Positions 11,221 to 30,189 of a stretch of 64,000 nucleotides of DNA are shown in pieces. The position numbers and the translations under genes were made by a program. The first letter of the stretch is position 1, and each line of letters opens with the position of its first letter. The notes beneath the pieces were generated by a model. That model ran no database searches. It was given only the letters and a program-made list of their open reading frames with translations, and was not told the DNA's origin. Source of the stretch: Heliocybe sulcata (taxonomy: Eukaryota > Basidiomycota > Agaricomycetes > Gloeophyllales > Gloeophyllaceae); contig ML213503.1 of assembly GCA_004369045.1 (NCBI GenBank), positions 633,343-697,342 of the forward strand, in the 5' to 3' direction.

Positions 11221-14200
11221 ATGGACACCAATGGCAGTGCCTCCCAGTCGCGTCACAAGCAGGAGGATGCGGACATGGATTCGAAGGGCGGGGATAAGCG
11301 CGACGTCAAGCCGGTGGTTAGGACATTGAACCGGGTTCCTCGTACGTGCCTGCAATAGTCCTCAGTTTCTACAGTATTGATCTGGTTGACCTGCTCTAGG
11401 TGCATGTGTGAGTACCATTACCTAACGACTGTGCTCAGGTCGGGAAACTGATTGAATATTGCCGTGAAGAATGCCTGTCGAAAGCAGAAGATGCGTTGCG
11501 AGGGCGCAGAGAACCCTCCCTGTAAACGATGCAGGCATGCAGGTCTCGAATGTCTATTTGAGAAACCCTCGCGAGAAGCCAGTCTGACCGGAGAAGCCGG
11601 ACTAGAGTAAGTCGGTCGCCGGTGATATCTTTGCGCCTCCTTAACCCGCATCAGGCGCATTCGCAATCTCGAATCACAGGTAGCGGACGTCCGCCAAGGG
11701 CAGGTTCAGATCCAGAATACTCTGGCCGAGATCGTCTCTCATCTGCGCGGCGGAGCGCCTCCCCATCCCCAGTCGCCCAACTTCCCACACTATGGATCGC
11801 ATTCGCCTGGGATGTCGCAGACGCCAGTGGCAACTGCACCTCAGCGACCCCTCATGATCGACACCGTCAGCGCCATGCCCGGCCCCATCTCCGCCTCCAC
11901 AAGCAATGGCATGGTCACCGCGTCTTCCCGCCATTCATCGCAGATGCCATACGGGAGTCCATCTGTGGCCCCCGCGGGTGTGCCCCCTCCGCCGAATAAC
12001 ATGCATCAGCATATGCCTTCTCAGAATCAGTACGGCCCTGTAGCTCAAGTGTACAACGCAGCGGCCGGAACCCCAGGGCCGACACTGCCCCCCATCTCGA
12101 GCATGCCCACCATGGGAGGCCCATCGCAGCCTCTCTCGTCTATGCGGTATGGCGACAACGGACGCGGCCAGCCGCGGCAGATGCCCATGCAGAGCCTCAA
12201 GCGCCCGGGGTTCTCGCACTCGACTCTGACCAGTGCGGATTCGACGGATGCGGAGGACGAGGAGAACGGCGATCTGCCTGCGTCGGGGCTTGTTGCGCCT
12301 TGGGAGGTTCTGAGGGGGCTGGCGAATGTGGCTATTGAGCAGGCTGCGAAGGAGGGGAATACGAGTAGTGAGCCTGTGAGCCGGGCGCGGACGCCGGAGC
12401 ATGATCCGCGGTCGGGGAGGCCTGCGAAGCGGAGAAAAACGCATCATAAGGCGCAGCGGACGCCTACTTTTCCCGATGGTGTGCCGGTTTATTTTCGTTG
12501 TTTAAGCTGTCTTGCTGACAGTTGAGGTTTAGTTGTCACCAAGGGGATCATTACTGAACAGGAAGCGCGCGAACTGTTTAGGATGTGTGTAATCAAGCGA
12601 GTTGTGTTGTATTTCAGGACTGACGGGTTTTTGCAGATTTTATTCAGGATGTTCAACCTTCCTGCCTGTCTTTGATGTCAATGTAGATACTTACGACTCG
12701 TTGCATGAACGCTCTCCTTTTGCTGTCGATTGTATATGTATGGTTGCTGCGCTTGTTCGGGACGGCGGAGGTGAGGTTTCTCTGGTCTCTGCTGGATGCC
12801 GGGCTGACCTCGGTCTCTTAGGTGCACCGAGCGAAACGTTTTTGAAGTGCCAGGAAGAGGTGCATATGATTTCGCAGGCTACGCTGTTTCTTCCTGTTAC
12901 CCGGCAGGAACCGGTACGCGCTATGAGTGAGTATCGGACTTGGCAGTACGAGGTGATTTGTCTGACGGTTTGCAGTTCTTGTGTCTGGCTGGTCAGATAA
13001 TGGGTGGCTGAGTGGCGGGCACGCTGTGCGCATGGCTATGGAATTATGTGAGTTGGGGGCTGATCGCACTTGGCGTGTGCTTATAATGATTGGATCAGCC
13101 ATGCATAAAGCTTGGCCGAAATTGTTGCGTCGGATGCAAGCACAGAAGGCGGGTACTGGGCCTGAAGATCGGGAATTGATGATTTGCGCGCGGACGTGGT
13201 TTTGCTTGTATTTGTTCGAACATCAGTGAGTCTGTTGTGCTTTGTTTTGAGCGTATCTGATTCTTGGATAGGATGTCCTACGGCACTGGGCGACCCGCTA
13301 TTCTCAGGGACGACGAGAGTATATGGCAGTGCCGTCTTCTGCTTAACCACCCGTTGTCGATCGAGGACGACATGCGTCTGGTGTCTACCGTTGAATTAAT
13401 GGCCATCCGTGAGAGGGTGCATGGGAAGCTGTCTCCGTTGGACCGGGCGATAGACGACTATACGTTCAACGTCCTCCATGAGGCCGACGGGGAGTTTAGG
13501 ACGTGGTATGCGAACTGGGACGGGGCGTTTTCGCAGAAGTACGAAAATGCAGGTACGGAACAGTCGAGGCGTTGCGGTGCAGCTCGGTCTTACGTTGTTT
13601 CTAGCGTTTTATCGGCAGAGTCTGCAGATTCAGCATTTGCATGCGGAGCTGTTCCATAATTCGATTGCGTTGCGGAATATTAATGGGCCGAGGGATGTGC
13701 AGAATATGCCGCAGGCGCAGCGGGATCTTGCTGTGCGCACTATTCAGATTGCGAGGCAGGGATTGGAGATTACGGTCAATTCGCCGGCGTATAGGGAGGG
13801 GATGAAGTATGGTAGGTTGGGGAATGGGAATTGTTGGGAGATGTACTGAATTTTACTCCTTGTAGCTGTGCATTATACGCAAGCGACTGCTACTTTCACT
13901 GCGTCCATTCTTTTGCGTCTTGCTCGCTTGTTGTACGCGTATCTTGTCCTCTCATTATCTTTGGTGCTAACGCTTGTTTGCTCAGTCCGGATGATTGTGA
14001 TATCCAGCATATCCGGAATCAAGTACAGCAGCTAGCGCAGCTCATGTCAGAAAGTATGTCTTTCTGCACTAGCGTCTTCCCCTGAGGTCGACTCTGACAT
14101 GTCCATTTAGTTCCTGGCAAGCGATATGCGTTGACGTTGAAACTGATGTTGAAACGCTCGAAAAAGCGGCACGCGAGCTCCCAGTCTCGGTCGCCGAAGA

Positions 14201-14538
14201 TGGCGAGGGAACCCCACCGGCCGTCGATCGAACAGACTGTTGGTCATGTGGCTCATGAGATGTCCCAGCAGCAGCCGTTCTCCCCGACGTACGAACAATC
14301 ATTCTCCAGCCCAGAGGGGCTGCATGCGGCACATATTCCGGGGCCGCCTATGCACCATTACTCGGCCGATGCTGCGAATATCGACAACATATGGCGAGGG
14401 TTTGAAATGACATCTAATGAACATTTACCGGTGTGGTTGTCTGACCAGAATCTCGGAGGCGCGTCGTTTACGCAGAATGGGATGGATGCGTTCCTGCTTC
14501 CTGCTGATTTTCTTCCGCCTGCGCCGCAGGTTTGGTGA
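11221..14538 (+). CDS. Zn(II)2Cys6 fungal transcription factor
   Basis: DNA-binding regulator of the Gal4-type family. The zinc cluster near residue 45 is split by introns: ACNACRKQKMRC, then PPCKRC, then HAGLEC, spacing CX2CX6CX7CX2CX6C. A short coiled-coil follows (IRNLESQVADVRQGQVQIQ), then a long Pro/Ser/Met/Gln-rich linker with a basic patch KRRKTHHK. The middle-homology fungal transcription factor domain comes next; visible pieces include MICARTWFCLYLFEHQMSYG and the segment after it. The C-terminus is rich in Gln, Pro and aromatic residues. About ten introns are needed. The start ATG at 11221 is the first in frame upstream of the zinc cluster. Target genes cannot be told from the sequence. 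Confidence 0.87.
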
Positions 14539-14921
14539 TGTGATTTGAGCTGTATACCCGGTTTTTTCTGGTGGAGGTTCTTTGCTGTCCTTCGCTCCAT
14601 GCATGCATTATTTAGCGTCTTGTATCTTTGTTGAACCCGTAGCACCTGTCTCTCTCGATGATGATGATGGTATGGCAATGTCATCCCTAGTCTTTTGTAT
14701 TCAATGGTTGTCCAATGGATTGTATTTTTCGTCTGCTGCTCTCGCCACATCGTGTTTTGTCGTGTTTGGAAAGGGGTGTGTGGCTGACCTGCTTGAGCCT
14801 GTACTTGAACTGCGTCCTCTCTCGCAAAACTAGCTGGTGTCTTGACTCTGCCGTCGACCTTACTCGGATTACTCTGCTGTCGGCCAAACTGGAGGCTACT
14901 GGAGACGGGGAATTACCGGAG
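14539..14921. other. Intergenic, Zn2Cys6 factor to ThrE-like gene
   Basis: Holds the 3' end of the transcription factor gene and the promoter of the ThrE-like gene. An open frame continuous with the downstream gene reaches back to about 14715, so that gene's start could lie here instead of at 14922. No other feature is seen. Confidence 0.5.
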
Positions 14922-17255
14922 ATGTCTCGCGACTTCTCCTACTGGTCTGTGTCTGAGGCTACGGACATTCAAGCTCAAGACCATGGCCGCCGGCGACGCG
15001 AACCGCCTCTGAGACCACCGGTTTCTTACTTTGGGGACAATATACAAGGGATTCAGGCTACTAGAAGAAACCCTTATGATGATTTTGCGGACGCTTGTCT
15101 TGAGAACTATCGTACGCGGGATACCGAGCATCAAGAAGCAAGGCCGAGGAGGACAGAAGATACGTCACAGGACTGGAGGACCCCTGCAGATAGTGCCCAT
15201 GTATATGAAAGCTCTTCCAAGCGACCCGCCTTGCCCTCTGAAATCGAAAGGACCGCAAGCGTGGCTGAAGAAGGGAGACCGATTCCCAAGCGCAGAAACA
15301 GTGTCCTCTCCAGTTTACTCGAGTGGGGCTTTGATAAAGGCCAGTTCCAAAATCGAGGATACGATTCCGAGAGGCGAGAGGAGAATCAAGGTTCTGACTT
15401 TAGACGGTCGAGTCTGTTCTCTTTGCTGGGTGCAGCCAGGCGGCCAAGTCTCCTTCCAAAGCAAGCCATATTCTCCAGGCAGCGCCGTCATTCAGATATT
15501 GTATCTCATATAGAAGGTAGGCAAATGTCTGCCCGAGAGACCTGGCTGTAAACCGAGTTTTCAACAGATGTGGGGAAAAGGAGAAAATTCCTCTTGAAGC
15601 TCACTCAGGCGCTCATGAACTACGGCGCTCCTTCGCATCGCATAGAGGCACAACTGCAGGCAGCATCGAGGATCCTTGGCGTCGGCTCCGAGTTCGTGCA
15701 TCTTCCCAATCTAACCATAGTATCCTTCAACGACGGTGGGACGCGGGCCTTTGAGACCCATTTCGTCCGCTCTCCGGGGAGGATTGCTCTCACAGCTTTG
15801 CACAAGGTGCACTTGGTATACCGTGATGTACTACATGACAAAACCGGTGTGGAAGCTGGCACCTCTGCTCTTCGAAAGATTCTTCGTGCGCCTCCCAGAT
15901 ATAACCTGGCCTTTAGATGTGCATTGTCATTTGTCAGCGCCACGATCCTAGGCTCCTTGGCATTCGGTGGTTCTTTCGTGGACATGCTCGTAGGCGGTGC
16001 TGCGTCATCTATACTGCAGTTTTTAGGCCTTCAAGCCGCTGCCAAAAGTGCAGTCTATGCCAATGTCTATGAGTAGGCCTTCTTAATTATTTCTCGGCGA
16101 CTTGCTGGGATATTCATACCCACCCTTAGGATATCCGTCTCTATTTTGATGTCATTCATTGCCAGAGGGCTGAGTACCATATCAAACGAGATTTTTTGCT
16201 TTGCCCCCATAGCCTCTACTGGTGTAGCATCCATATTACCCGGTTTCACCGTCCGTAAGTCTCCCTGCAACACGTCGCTACCTACTTATATTGACCCCAT
16301 GAATCAGTCATCAGTGCATTGGAACTTACCTCCAACAATATCCTGTGTGGTTCCGTGAGGATGGTCTACGCTGTGATATACACCCTGTTCCTTGTATGTC
16401 CGTCTCGACATGGGGCTCTGTGTCTGACAATATCTATAGGGTTTTGGTCTCACCATCGGCTCGGAGCTATACCTCGTATTCAACCCACATGCACGGACCA
16501 TCGTCAATCACTCAGGCGCGACTGAAGTAGTTCATGGCCAGTTCATGGCTCGGAATGGGTCAGACGCCTTGGTTCCACTCGGAGGAACCTTTTCATTCAC
16601 GCGTGCGGAGCCGATTGGACAAGGTCACATCATTAAGCGTAGGTGACTCCGCATTATGCGGCTCACAATATTGACTAGATGAACCTAGAATGCTTCCGAG
16701 ACCCCGACTGGCCGTGGTGGAAGCAGCCTTTGCCTTGGTGGACTGTCTTTGTCTTCGTCCCTCTCTATTCAGTATGCTCCTCACTGGGTAACCTGCAATC
16801 CTGGCGCAGCAAGCAACTCCTGATTATGACGATGTTCTCATCTGCGGCCTACGCCGCCAACAAAGCAACTGGATTATATGTCTCGGATCGTGGTGACGTT
16901 GTCTCAGCAGTAGGAGCCTTTGTCATAGGTGTCTTAGGGAACGTCTATTCCCGAATCCTTCGCGGTACAGCCTTCACGTCTATGGTCACGGGCGTCCTCT
17001 TCATCGTGCCGGTAAGTGATCTAGGCAGTTTTACCAAACATTCTCCAGGCCTCAACGATGCCCCAGTCAGCTCTAGGTCAAGGCGGCGGCATCATTCAGA
17101 ACTATCATACGGCTGCTGAACAGTACTCGAGCGGTTTCAGTCTGGGAATTCGTATGGTACAAGTGGCAGTCGGCATCACCATCGGTCTATTCGTCAGCCA
17201 ACTGGCAGTCTACTCGTTCGGAACAAGGAAAAATGCAGCCTATTTCGCTTTCTAG
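14922..17255 (+). CDS. ThrE/DUF1212 membrane protein, PRM10-like
   Basis: Multi-pass membrane protein of the threonine/serine exporter family, related to yeast pheromone-regulated membrane protein 10. The first about 200 residues are charged and disordered. The ThrE domain then starts at KRRKFLLKLTQALMNYGAPS and continues with GGSFVDMLVGGAASSILQFL. Further segments restored by splicing are ANVYEISVSILMSFIARG and LFLGFGLTIGSELYLVF. A second domain (ThrE_2) follows, with VSAVGAFVIGVLGN and YSRILRGTAFTSMVTGVLF, ending in VYSFGTRKNAAYFAF. About six introns are needed. The start is uncertain: 14922 has a good context (G at -3), but the frame stays open upstream. The transported substrate is unknown. 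Confidence 0.85.
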
Positions 17256-17365
17256 TTATTCCAGGTATTCTCGATTGTATAGTCACAAGAAGTTATGATG
17301 ATATGATCCTACAAGCCCGGAAGATTATACGCAAGATAATTTAGAGGGGAGTCATAAGTTATACA

Positions 17366-20300
17366 CTACGTCTTGAACAGTTGGTTCAGCTCCTCCATAC
17401 GGCGTTGCAGCATTTCGGCCTTGCTGAAGTTCTGGCCCAGAGTCATGTTGGCCAACTCAGTCTTCTTCCTCTGGACCTCCAGCAATCGCGCTTCGATCGT
17501 GTTCTCAATGATCAACTTGACGGTCGTGACCGGCCGCGTCTGACCCAGTCGATGCTGCATACGGACATGAGTTGAGAGGAAGCCCAAAGGATGAGACATG
17601 TACGAACTATACGATCAACTGCTTGATTCTCGACCGCGGGGTTCCTGAGTGGATAATGAGTATCAGTCATCACTGGATGACCATTACTCACCAGTATGGA
17701 TCCATCAGGTAGACTCGCTGAGCCGCTGTAAGGTTTAAGCCAACACCTCCTGCTTTCAGACTAACAAGCAGAACTTCGCAGCCAGGGTCGTGTTTGAGAA
17801 CCTCCATGGCTCGGGTCCTGTCGTCGCGCTTCATTGTCCCATCTAATCTCTCGTAGCGGATTCCTGCCGCTTCAAGAGCGTCTTCGACCCTGGAAGAAAA
17901 TTAGAACGAATGGGCCTTGTCACAAAGAACCACTCACTTGTCCAGCATAGATGTCCACTGGGAACTGATAAGGCGTAGGTGAGAACGGTATCAGCCAAAG
18001 AGCAATCAAGTACGTACAAGACAATCGTCTTGACAACTCCGTCATCAAGCTGATTACCCTGGTCATCGACCATTTGTATGTCCAAGGACGCGGGATCATA
18101 GTTTATAGAGTGAGGATTAGCTCTTGAGAATTGCAGCAGGTCACTCAAAAGCGCCTTGACTTTCGTCGAAGGGTGGAAATCCTGCAGGAGCATGTCCCTC
18201 GGCTTCTTCTGCCTCTTCGCAGGCTTCTTCTTACAGGGAACCTCCGGGGGTGTGCAGTAAGGGCTGACCTCAACAGCGTCCATAGGAGCAAGAGCAACCT
18301 GGCAAGTGGAACAGCAGCGAATAGTATCGGGCCCGACATTCGGCCATCCTGGGCAGACCGCGTTCTGATAACACACAAAGCAAAAGAGATGCTGACAGCG
18401 CGTCAAGACGGGACGCGGCGCAGAGGGACTACTTGGGCGCGTCGGTGCACGAGACGACGTCTTCGGCTTCCTGCCCCGCTTGGGTCCAGATGCATCCGCG
18501 TCTATTCCTTCGTTCAGCAAGGACTCCGCACCGACACAGAGCTCTCCTCCGCATTCGACGCATTGCGTGGTCCCAGACTCGCGAAGAAGAGAGAAGACTG
18601 CGGCGGCCTTGCTCGCATCGATGCCTTCTCTGCATATCGCAGCCATGACATCGTCATACGCTGCAGCCCCGCCTTGCGATTGACCGTCCTTCTTGACTTG
18701 CACGAGTTCATAGTGATCGCAAATTTGCCGAAGACGCAGGATCTTCTGCAGGATGCCGACGTAGTTCTTCATGACTTCGTTCTTATTCGACAACTCGGCA
18801 AACTCGGCCTTGGACTCGCTGAAGAACTGGTCATAGATAGCCTGCTCCTGTTCGTCGAACTTCAGGAAACGCAGCTCATCCCGCCTTGGAGGCAAGGAAA
18901 GAATCCTCTTTCCATCCTGCGTCTTAGACTCTTTAGTCCGGCGAAGAGTGATGCACTTCATGATGGTCTGGAGTCGCGCCACTCCCAGCGGTTGTCCGAA
19001 CTTGACAGGTGTGCCGATATACTCGGTCCACACGGACTTGTCATCAAACGGCGCCAAGCGTAGGAACTTGATCAGTGCAAAGACGTCGTCTAGCTTATTC
19101 TGAACCGGGGTACCGGTGAGACACAGACGCCTGTCGGCCATGAGATCGCAGGAGGCCCGGCAGCCGACGGTAGACGTCTCCTTGATAGTGCTTTGCAAGA
19201 ACAAGGTCAGCAAAAGTGGAGCAAAGCGACGGAAATACCCACTGTGCCTCGTCAAGAACGACTCTGAACCAATACACGCTCTGGAGTGGACTGGTAGCTT
19301 CGACACCGTTGCTGTTACTGCAAGGCTTCTTTCTCTTCATCCCGTTCTTCTTCGGCTTGGCAAACTTGACAATAGCATGGCCCATCTCGTCCACCTCTGC
19401 AATATCATCGCTACTCGCATCCTCCTCTTCATCCTCCTGAGCAGTAGTGCTCCGCGTCTGCTTTGAGAACTCTGACGCCAGTGTCGTGTACGTCGTAATG
19501 ACAGCATCAAAGTCAGCGAGGAACGTCGGGTCTGGCCGCCGCGAGTTTCCGTGATAAACGTAGACGCGCAGCGGCGTGCCCTCGCGGACCCGACCGGCAG
19601 TTTTCTGCACGACCACCGGGGGGTCGCTGCCTGTTGAAGACAAGGACTGCGACTGCAGAGCAGCAGTCACCGCACACACACTCCCGGCGCCACCAAAGAC
19701 GGACACCTCCCCCTTCCAATGCTCCCGAAATTGCTCCTCCCAATTCTGGACAGTCGAAAGCGGACAAATAATCAAAGTAGCTCTGGACTTGACTTTGAGC
19801 CGGCAGGCCCTGACGTATTCGTGTTCAACCCTGTCCTGCTCTTTCGTAGCCCGCCCTTTGCCTTTGGAGGACGCAGGTTCCGGAGCACAATCCGGCATGC
19901 CCCACACCGCTCCGGCAAAGTGCGACGCTGACAGATCTGAACTCCCGGGTTGAATGGGCGGCGGCTTCGGGGCCTGGAGGTGCGTCGACGCAAATGCGAA
20001 CGCGGAACCCAAGGTGGCTGCAATCAGCGACACGCAGGTGATCGTCTTCCCCAGACCCATCTAGGTAACGAACGAAGTAGTCAGCACTTGCAGAATGCGA
20101 AACGGGGTCCGTCATGCGGCCTACATCATCTGCAAGGATCGCGCCCTTGCTTTCAAAGGGCTTCTGGAAGACTTCCTTGTGCGTGACGATATGGAACCAC
20201 GACGGGTGTCCCGAAATGGGATTCGACCTCTCTTGCCACAAGGATGACGACTTCCCATCCGGACACGGCCGCTCTTGCTCGCGCTCGAGCAAGAAGGTCA

Positions 20301-21864
20301 GCGCCTTCTTCTGGTGAGGGTACAGTTTCGTCGAAACCTCAGCAGCTGCATTATCCATAAAGCAATGCCGACCAAACGAGTTGAATGAGGGCGCGGTCAT
20401 AAATAAGAGGCCTTGCTAGAAGCCACGCACTGGGTTGTGTCTCCGCGAGTTCATCACCGCTTTTGAGACTCTTGAAAAGCTCGTCTATCTGGCTCCGCTG
20501 CACCTCGACGCTCTTACCCGACACAGCGGGCGCGCTCCAGCGGCCCATATTGCTGCCACCCGGACCAGCGAAACCCAGACGCTGGCTCGCAAATAGATTA
20601 CGAAATCCTCCTGGAGGTGGGTTGTGAGGATTATGGTAAGGGAAGTTACCCAGGCTTTCCCTGCCAAAGGGATAGGTTGGGTGATCGAGTAGAAGACCGT
20701 TTCGGTTGAAGTAGTTGCCGACTACGGGGATGTTACCTTTGGGCGTCGAGACTAGCATGTGTAGCGGTAGAATAGGAACCTGAACATCGTTAATCGAGGT
20801 TATTTTCCGAGATTTCGAAAATCGCGTACATTCGGCATTCCCCTCCGCACTTTCGCGTCGAGCTTGATCAGCCCTTTCCCCAGCATTGGCCCCAGCGCAG
20901 TAGCTACTTTCTGCTCCACGACACCAAAGTTTTCACCGGCTATAACCTCCCCCATAGGGGTGCGCATGGCAGGTGTTTTGATGTGAATGGTTTCCTGCCC
21001 ATTCGCGCCACCTTTCTCTGGCATGTGCTCGTACTGTAAGCGGACAGGCACCCAATCCTCCCCTCCCAACCCGTTCGTGTTTACGGGACGTAGATAGGGG
21101 ATAGGATAGAGAACAAGCGCAGTCACGCTGAGCTGACCGATGCAGACGGGAGTCTTTGGAGGCAGGCTATCCGGTAGACCTTGACCTGCCATATGCGCCG
21201 GAAAGGGCGGCGGTGCCTGGGGAGGAGGTGAAGGAGAGGTTGTAAGATCAATTACCTGCCGACTTGATGGACCGTTTGAAGATCCAGCGCGTGGAGGACT
21301 GTGGGACGTGGAACTAGGTGTCTGGGATCCAGGAGGTCTGGAATCGGGGAAAGAGACCCTCGTAGGCAGTGGAGGAGTTGGTCCGGCATATGCTGGACGA
21401 TACGGTACTTGTGGGCCCTGCAGAGGTGGAAACATATGCATGTTCGCAGTTCCCGCTTTCCATGGCGTCGATAGACGACTGCCAGACGGCTGTGGCGTTG
21501 GTTGCGACTTTGATTCGGACTCCTGGCCATTGTTTGGATTGTTACGCAATACCGCGGAACCCTCTTCACAGCGTATGCGCTTCCTCCTGCACTCGTCCGG
21601 CATATCACTATCATCGTCAAGTGTTAAGTCGATGGGATTTGACTGGGCATATGAGGAGCTAGGCAAGTTGGGAGGCGAGACAGCAACAGCACGAGACGCC
21701 ATTGTCGTCTGCGCTGCAAAGGGCGGCGGCGGCGGGGGACACGAGTAATAGGCGGGCGGGACAGCAGTGAGCAGAGCCTGCCCGAAGTTGTTTGTTGGGC
21801 GAATGCAGTATTTCGGGCATAATTTGGCCCTAGGGCTGGCCGATTCTGCGGCATTGCCACTCAT
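17366..21864 (-). CDS. SNF2-family ATPase with inserted RING (Rad5/HLTF/Uls1-like)
   Basis: Nuclear DNA translocase and probable ubiquitin or SUMO-directed E3 ligase. The N-terminal about 350 residues are Pro/Ser-rich with two IDLT-type patches (PIDLTLDDDSD and VIDLTTSPSPPP), which resemble SUMO-interacting motifs. Helicase motif I is ILADD|MGLGKT with an intron (20061-20124) between the two parts. The Walker B box is DEAH, its His codon made by splicing. LTGTPVQNKLDDVFAL and LRRTKESK follow. A C3HC4-like RING lies between the helicase lobes (CQHLFCFVCYQNAVCP), the arrangement seen in Rad5, Rad16, HLTF, SHPRH and Uls1. The last lobe has RIVRLGQTRPVTTVKLI. The SUMO-like motifs favour an Uls1-type or RING-SNF2 STUbL role over Rad5, but this is inference. 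Confidence 0.88.
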
Positions 21865-22533
21865 ATAGCATCCACGTGATACTCCATAAATGGATATGTC
21901 TTAGTCACGTCCAGCGCTGCGAACGACTTGTGCTGAGTCAGCCCCTCCTCTGTGGGACTCCTCGTCCTTTCCTGCCCGTAGAACATGGCCACCACCGGTC
22001 ACAGGGTAGCCTAGAAATCCTTTTTGCAACCATCTACCGACCGTCTCATCTGTATCCCGGGGCAGCTTTGGGCCTAAAACGTCACTCGTATGTACCCTAC
22101 TGGTTCATCGTAAGGGGATCATTTCATTCGTTTAATTATGCCTCGTGAGACGAAAGGTCGGGACTGCCTTGGCCCTCGTCTCAGAGCACAGCCATACGCC
22201 GTTTCCGTCCTGGCTACATGCCTCTGATGACATGATCATCATCGTTCCGTCGGACACATTCAGCTCGCGACATTTATAGCGCCATCCTACACACTAAGCA
22301 ACTGATGACGCCGGTAATGCCCTATCAGACCGGTCACCTCGGTAGCAAATTTATAGGTATATCGACAGAGCTATGGTTGTATATCGACTATATGGTAAGA
22401 CGATTATAGTGGATGCTCCAATAATCTACAGAACGAACATCATTAAAACGTGGACAGAGATACGATAGATCTACAGCGCGGCCACAGCCAAGATGCACTC
22501 CGGACCTAGGAACGCATTTACTAGGTACCTGGA
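21865..22533. other. Intergenic between two remodeler genes
   Basis: Promoter of the RING-SNF2 gene plus the 3' flank of the CHD-like gene. It is AT-richer than its neighbours. No gene, RNA or repeat is convincing. Confidence 0.55.
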
Positions 22534-28945
<6,412 letters not shown>

Positions 28946-29123
28946 GCTGAATAGCAGGAGAGGTTATGTGGGACGCGTCCAAGGGGTATATTGTAGACGC
29001 GACAGGCTCCGTACAGTAATTGAGACACGGCTTTCTCACAGTCATGTGCGTCGCGTTATTTCCTAATTTCATCACGGGGCAAAGGCTGCGAATATAAACG
29101 GCGGACCCAACTGCGACAATGAT
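28946..29123. other. Short gap, CHD-like gene to tRNA
   Basis: Promoter side of the CHD-like gene. Nothing else is seen. Confidence 0.5.
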
Positions 29124-29217
29124 GTCACTTTGCCGGAGTGGTTAACGGGATCGCCTGCTATTCTAGCATCGTAGCGGTTGGGCTTTGCCCGCGTGTGTTC
29201 GAATCGCACAGGTGACG
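29124..29217 (+). tRNA. tRNA-Ser(GCT) with a 12-nt intron
   Basis: All arms fold by eye. The 7-bp acceptor stem is GTCACTT with AGGTGAC (one G-U pair), discriminator G at 29217 as expected for serine. The D stem is CCG/CGG around GAGTGGTTAA. The anticodon stem is ATCGC/GCGGT, with anticodon GCT at 29157-29159. An intron TTCTAGCATCGT (29161-29172) lies one base 3' of the anticodon, the canonical position. A long variable arm (GGGC-TTT-GCCC) is diagnostic of class II tRNAs. The T arm is GTGTG-TTCGAAT-CGCAC. A run of six T at 29219-29224 is a Pol III terminator. Serine identity rests on the variable arm, discriminator base and anticodon together. Confidence 0.95.
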
Positions 29218-29218
29218 C

Positions 29219-29224
29219 TTTTTT
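29219..29224 (+). terminator. Pol III terminator of tRNA-Ser
   Basis: Six consecutive T residues begin two bases after the tRNA discriminator base. Confidence 0.85.
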
Positions 29225-29677
29225 CTTTCGATTGGACTTGAAAATCTCCTGCCTGTCGCCTCTACTTCGCGCTATAGCACTGTGTCTCATGCTTAAGTCG
29301 ACCACTTCTGCGCCGGACTCGGCGACTCTGACTGGCGCTGACGTGCTCTGTGCGCTTATGAGCAGGCCTTGTCTCGTCTGAATTAGAAGCAGTACCTCCG
29401 GCGTGCGATCAAAATCCCTCTGAACGTCGTACGGAGCTCCTGCGCTCACTGCTACCTCACCAACATGGTCTGGCAAGATATACTCTATTCACGGTTCTCT
29501 GGGTCTTAGGGCTTGGTTCTCTGCATCGTAGGACATAGTGCGGAGATGACCCTGTCATCATTTAGGGGATTAATATTCAGGCTATATAGGTCCTCCACCG
29601 CCCTGGGAGGGTTGCATATCGTACATATCTATCCCTCTCTACGACCCGGTACGTACGAAGCACCTTCTTCAAAGAAG
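29225..29677. other. Gap, tRNA to coding remnant
   Basis: No supported gene. Open frames across 29072-29476 on the minus strand overlap the tRNA and look like chance. Confidence 0.45.
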
Positions 29678-30111
29678 TCACGAACTTGACATCAAAAATA
29701 GGTGGCCTTTCTTTAGCACAGATCTGCCAGGTATTTTTGTTACTGGCGTCTTCATGTCAATTGAGGTGACGCGGTATCCCATGTCAATTGCAAGGAACGG
29801 TGGCAGTACTATTTCTGGAGCCTGATGTCCGTTGATCGTGCAATATAGGAGCCCGTCAGATCGGGTTGACGGAGAAGGGAGTCCGTCGCCGGTAAGGAAG
29901 ACGCGAGCACCCTGTGTTTCTCTGGCCTCTGTGAACTCGCCGATATCTACCAGAACCTGGGCTTGCAGGGCTTCGTTTCTTGAACAGAAAACCCACCTTC
30001 CCAGCCTTCCCGACCATTAATGTCCTTTAGAGCGTCCGGGCCCACAGTCTCGGGCAGGAAGAAAGGAAGCCTGAGATCATGGAATGCTGGGCTTCCGTCA
30101 CTGGTCTTGCC
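29678..30111 (-). pseudogene. Decayed coding remnant, unknown family
   Basis: Two overlapping minus-strand frames look protein-like. One is open from 30111 to 29950 and includes LPFFLPETVGPDALKDI. The other is open from 30016 to 29681, about 112 codons without a usable ATG near its start, and includes VFLTGDGLPSPSTRSDGLLY and LPPFLAIDMGYRVTSIDMK. The two are out of register by two bases around 29990-30000, where an imperfect 9-base direct repeat (GAAGGCTGG then GAAGGTGGG) sits. This suggests a frameshift by local duplication. A splice acceptor-like TAG precedes the first frame, so an intact gene with unusual introns is possible. I recognise no family. Called a pseudogene because of the frame shift and the lack of a start. 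Confidence 0.4.
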
Positions 30112-30189
30112 CTAGTCTCAGATTCAGGTGTTCTTTGCCAAGGCCGACTGCTGTCTTGCCAAGCTTTGCCAAATGTAGACAGCTAAGTT

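Noticed and set aside
19180-19300. DEAQ in place of DEAH in the RING-SNF2 ATPase
   Set aside because: The apparent Gln codon spans an intron donor; splicing gives His.
29072-29476. 134-codon minus-strand frame
   Set aside because: It overlaps the tRNA and has no recognisable protein.
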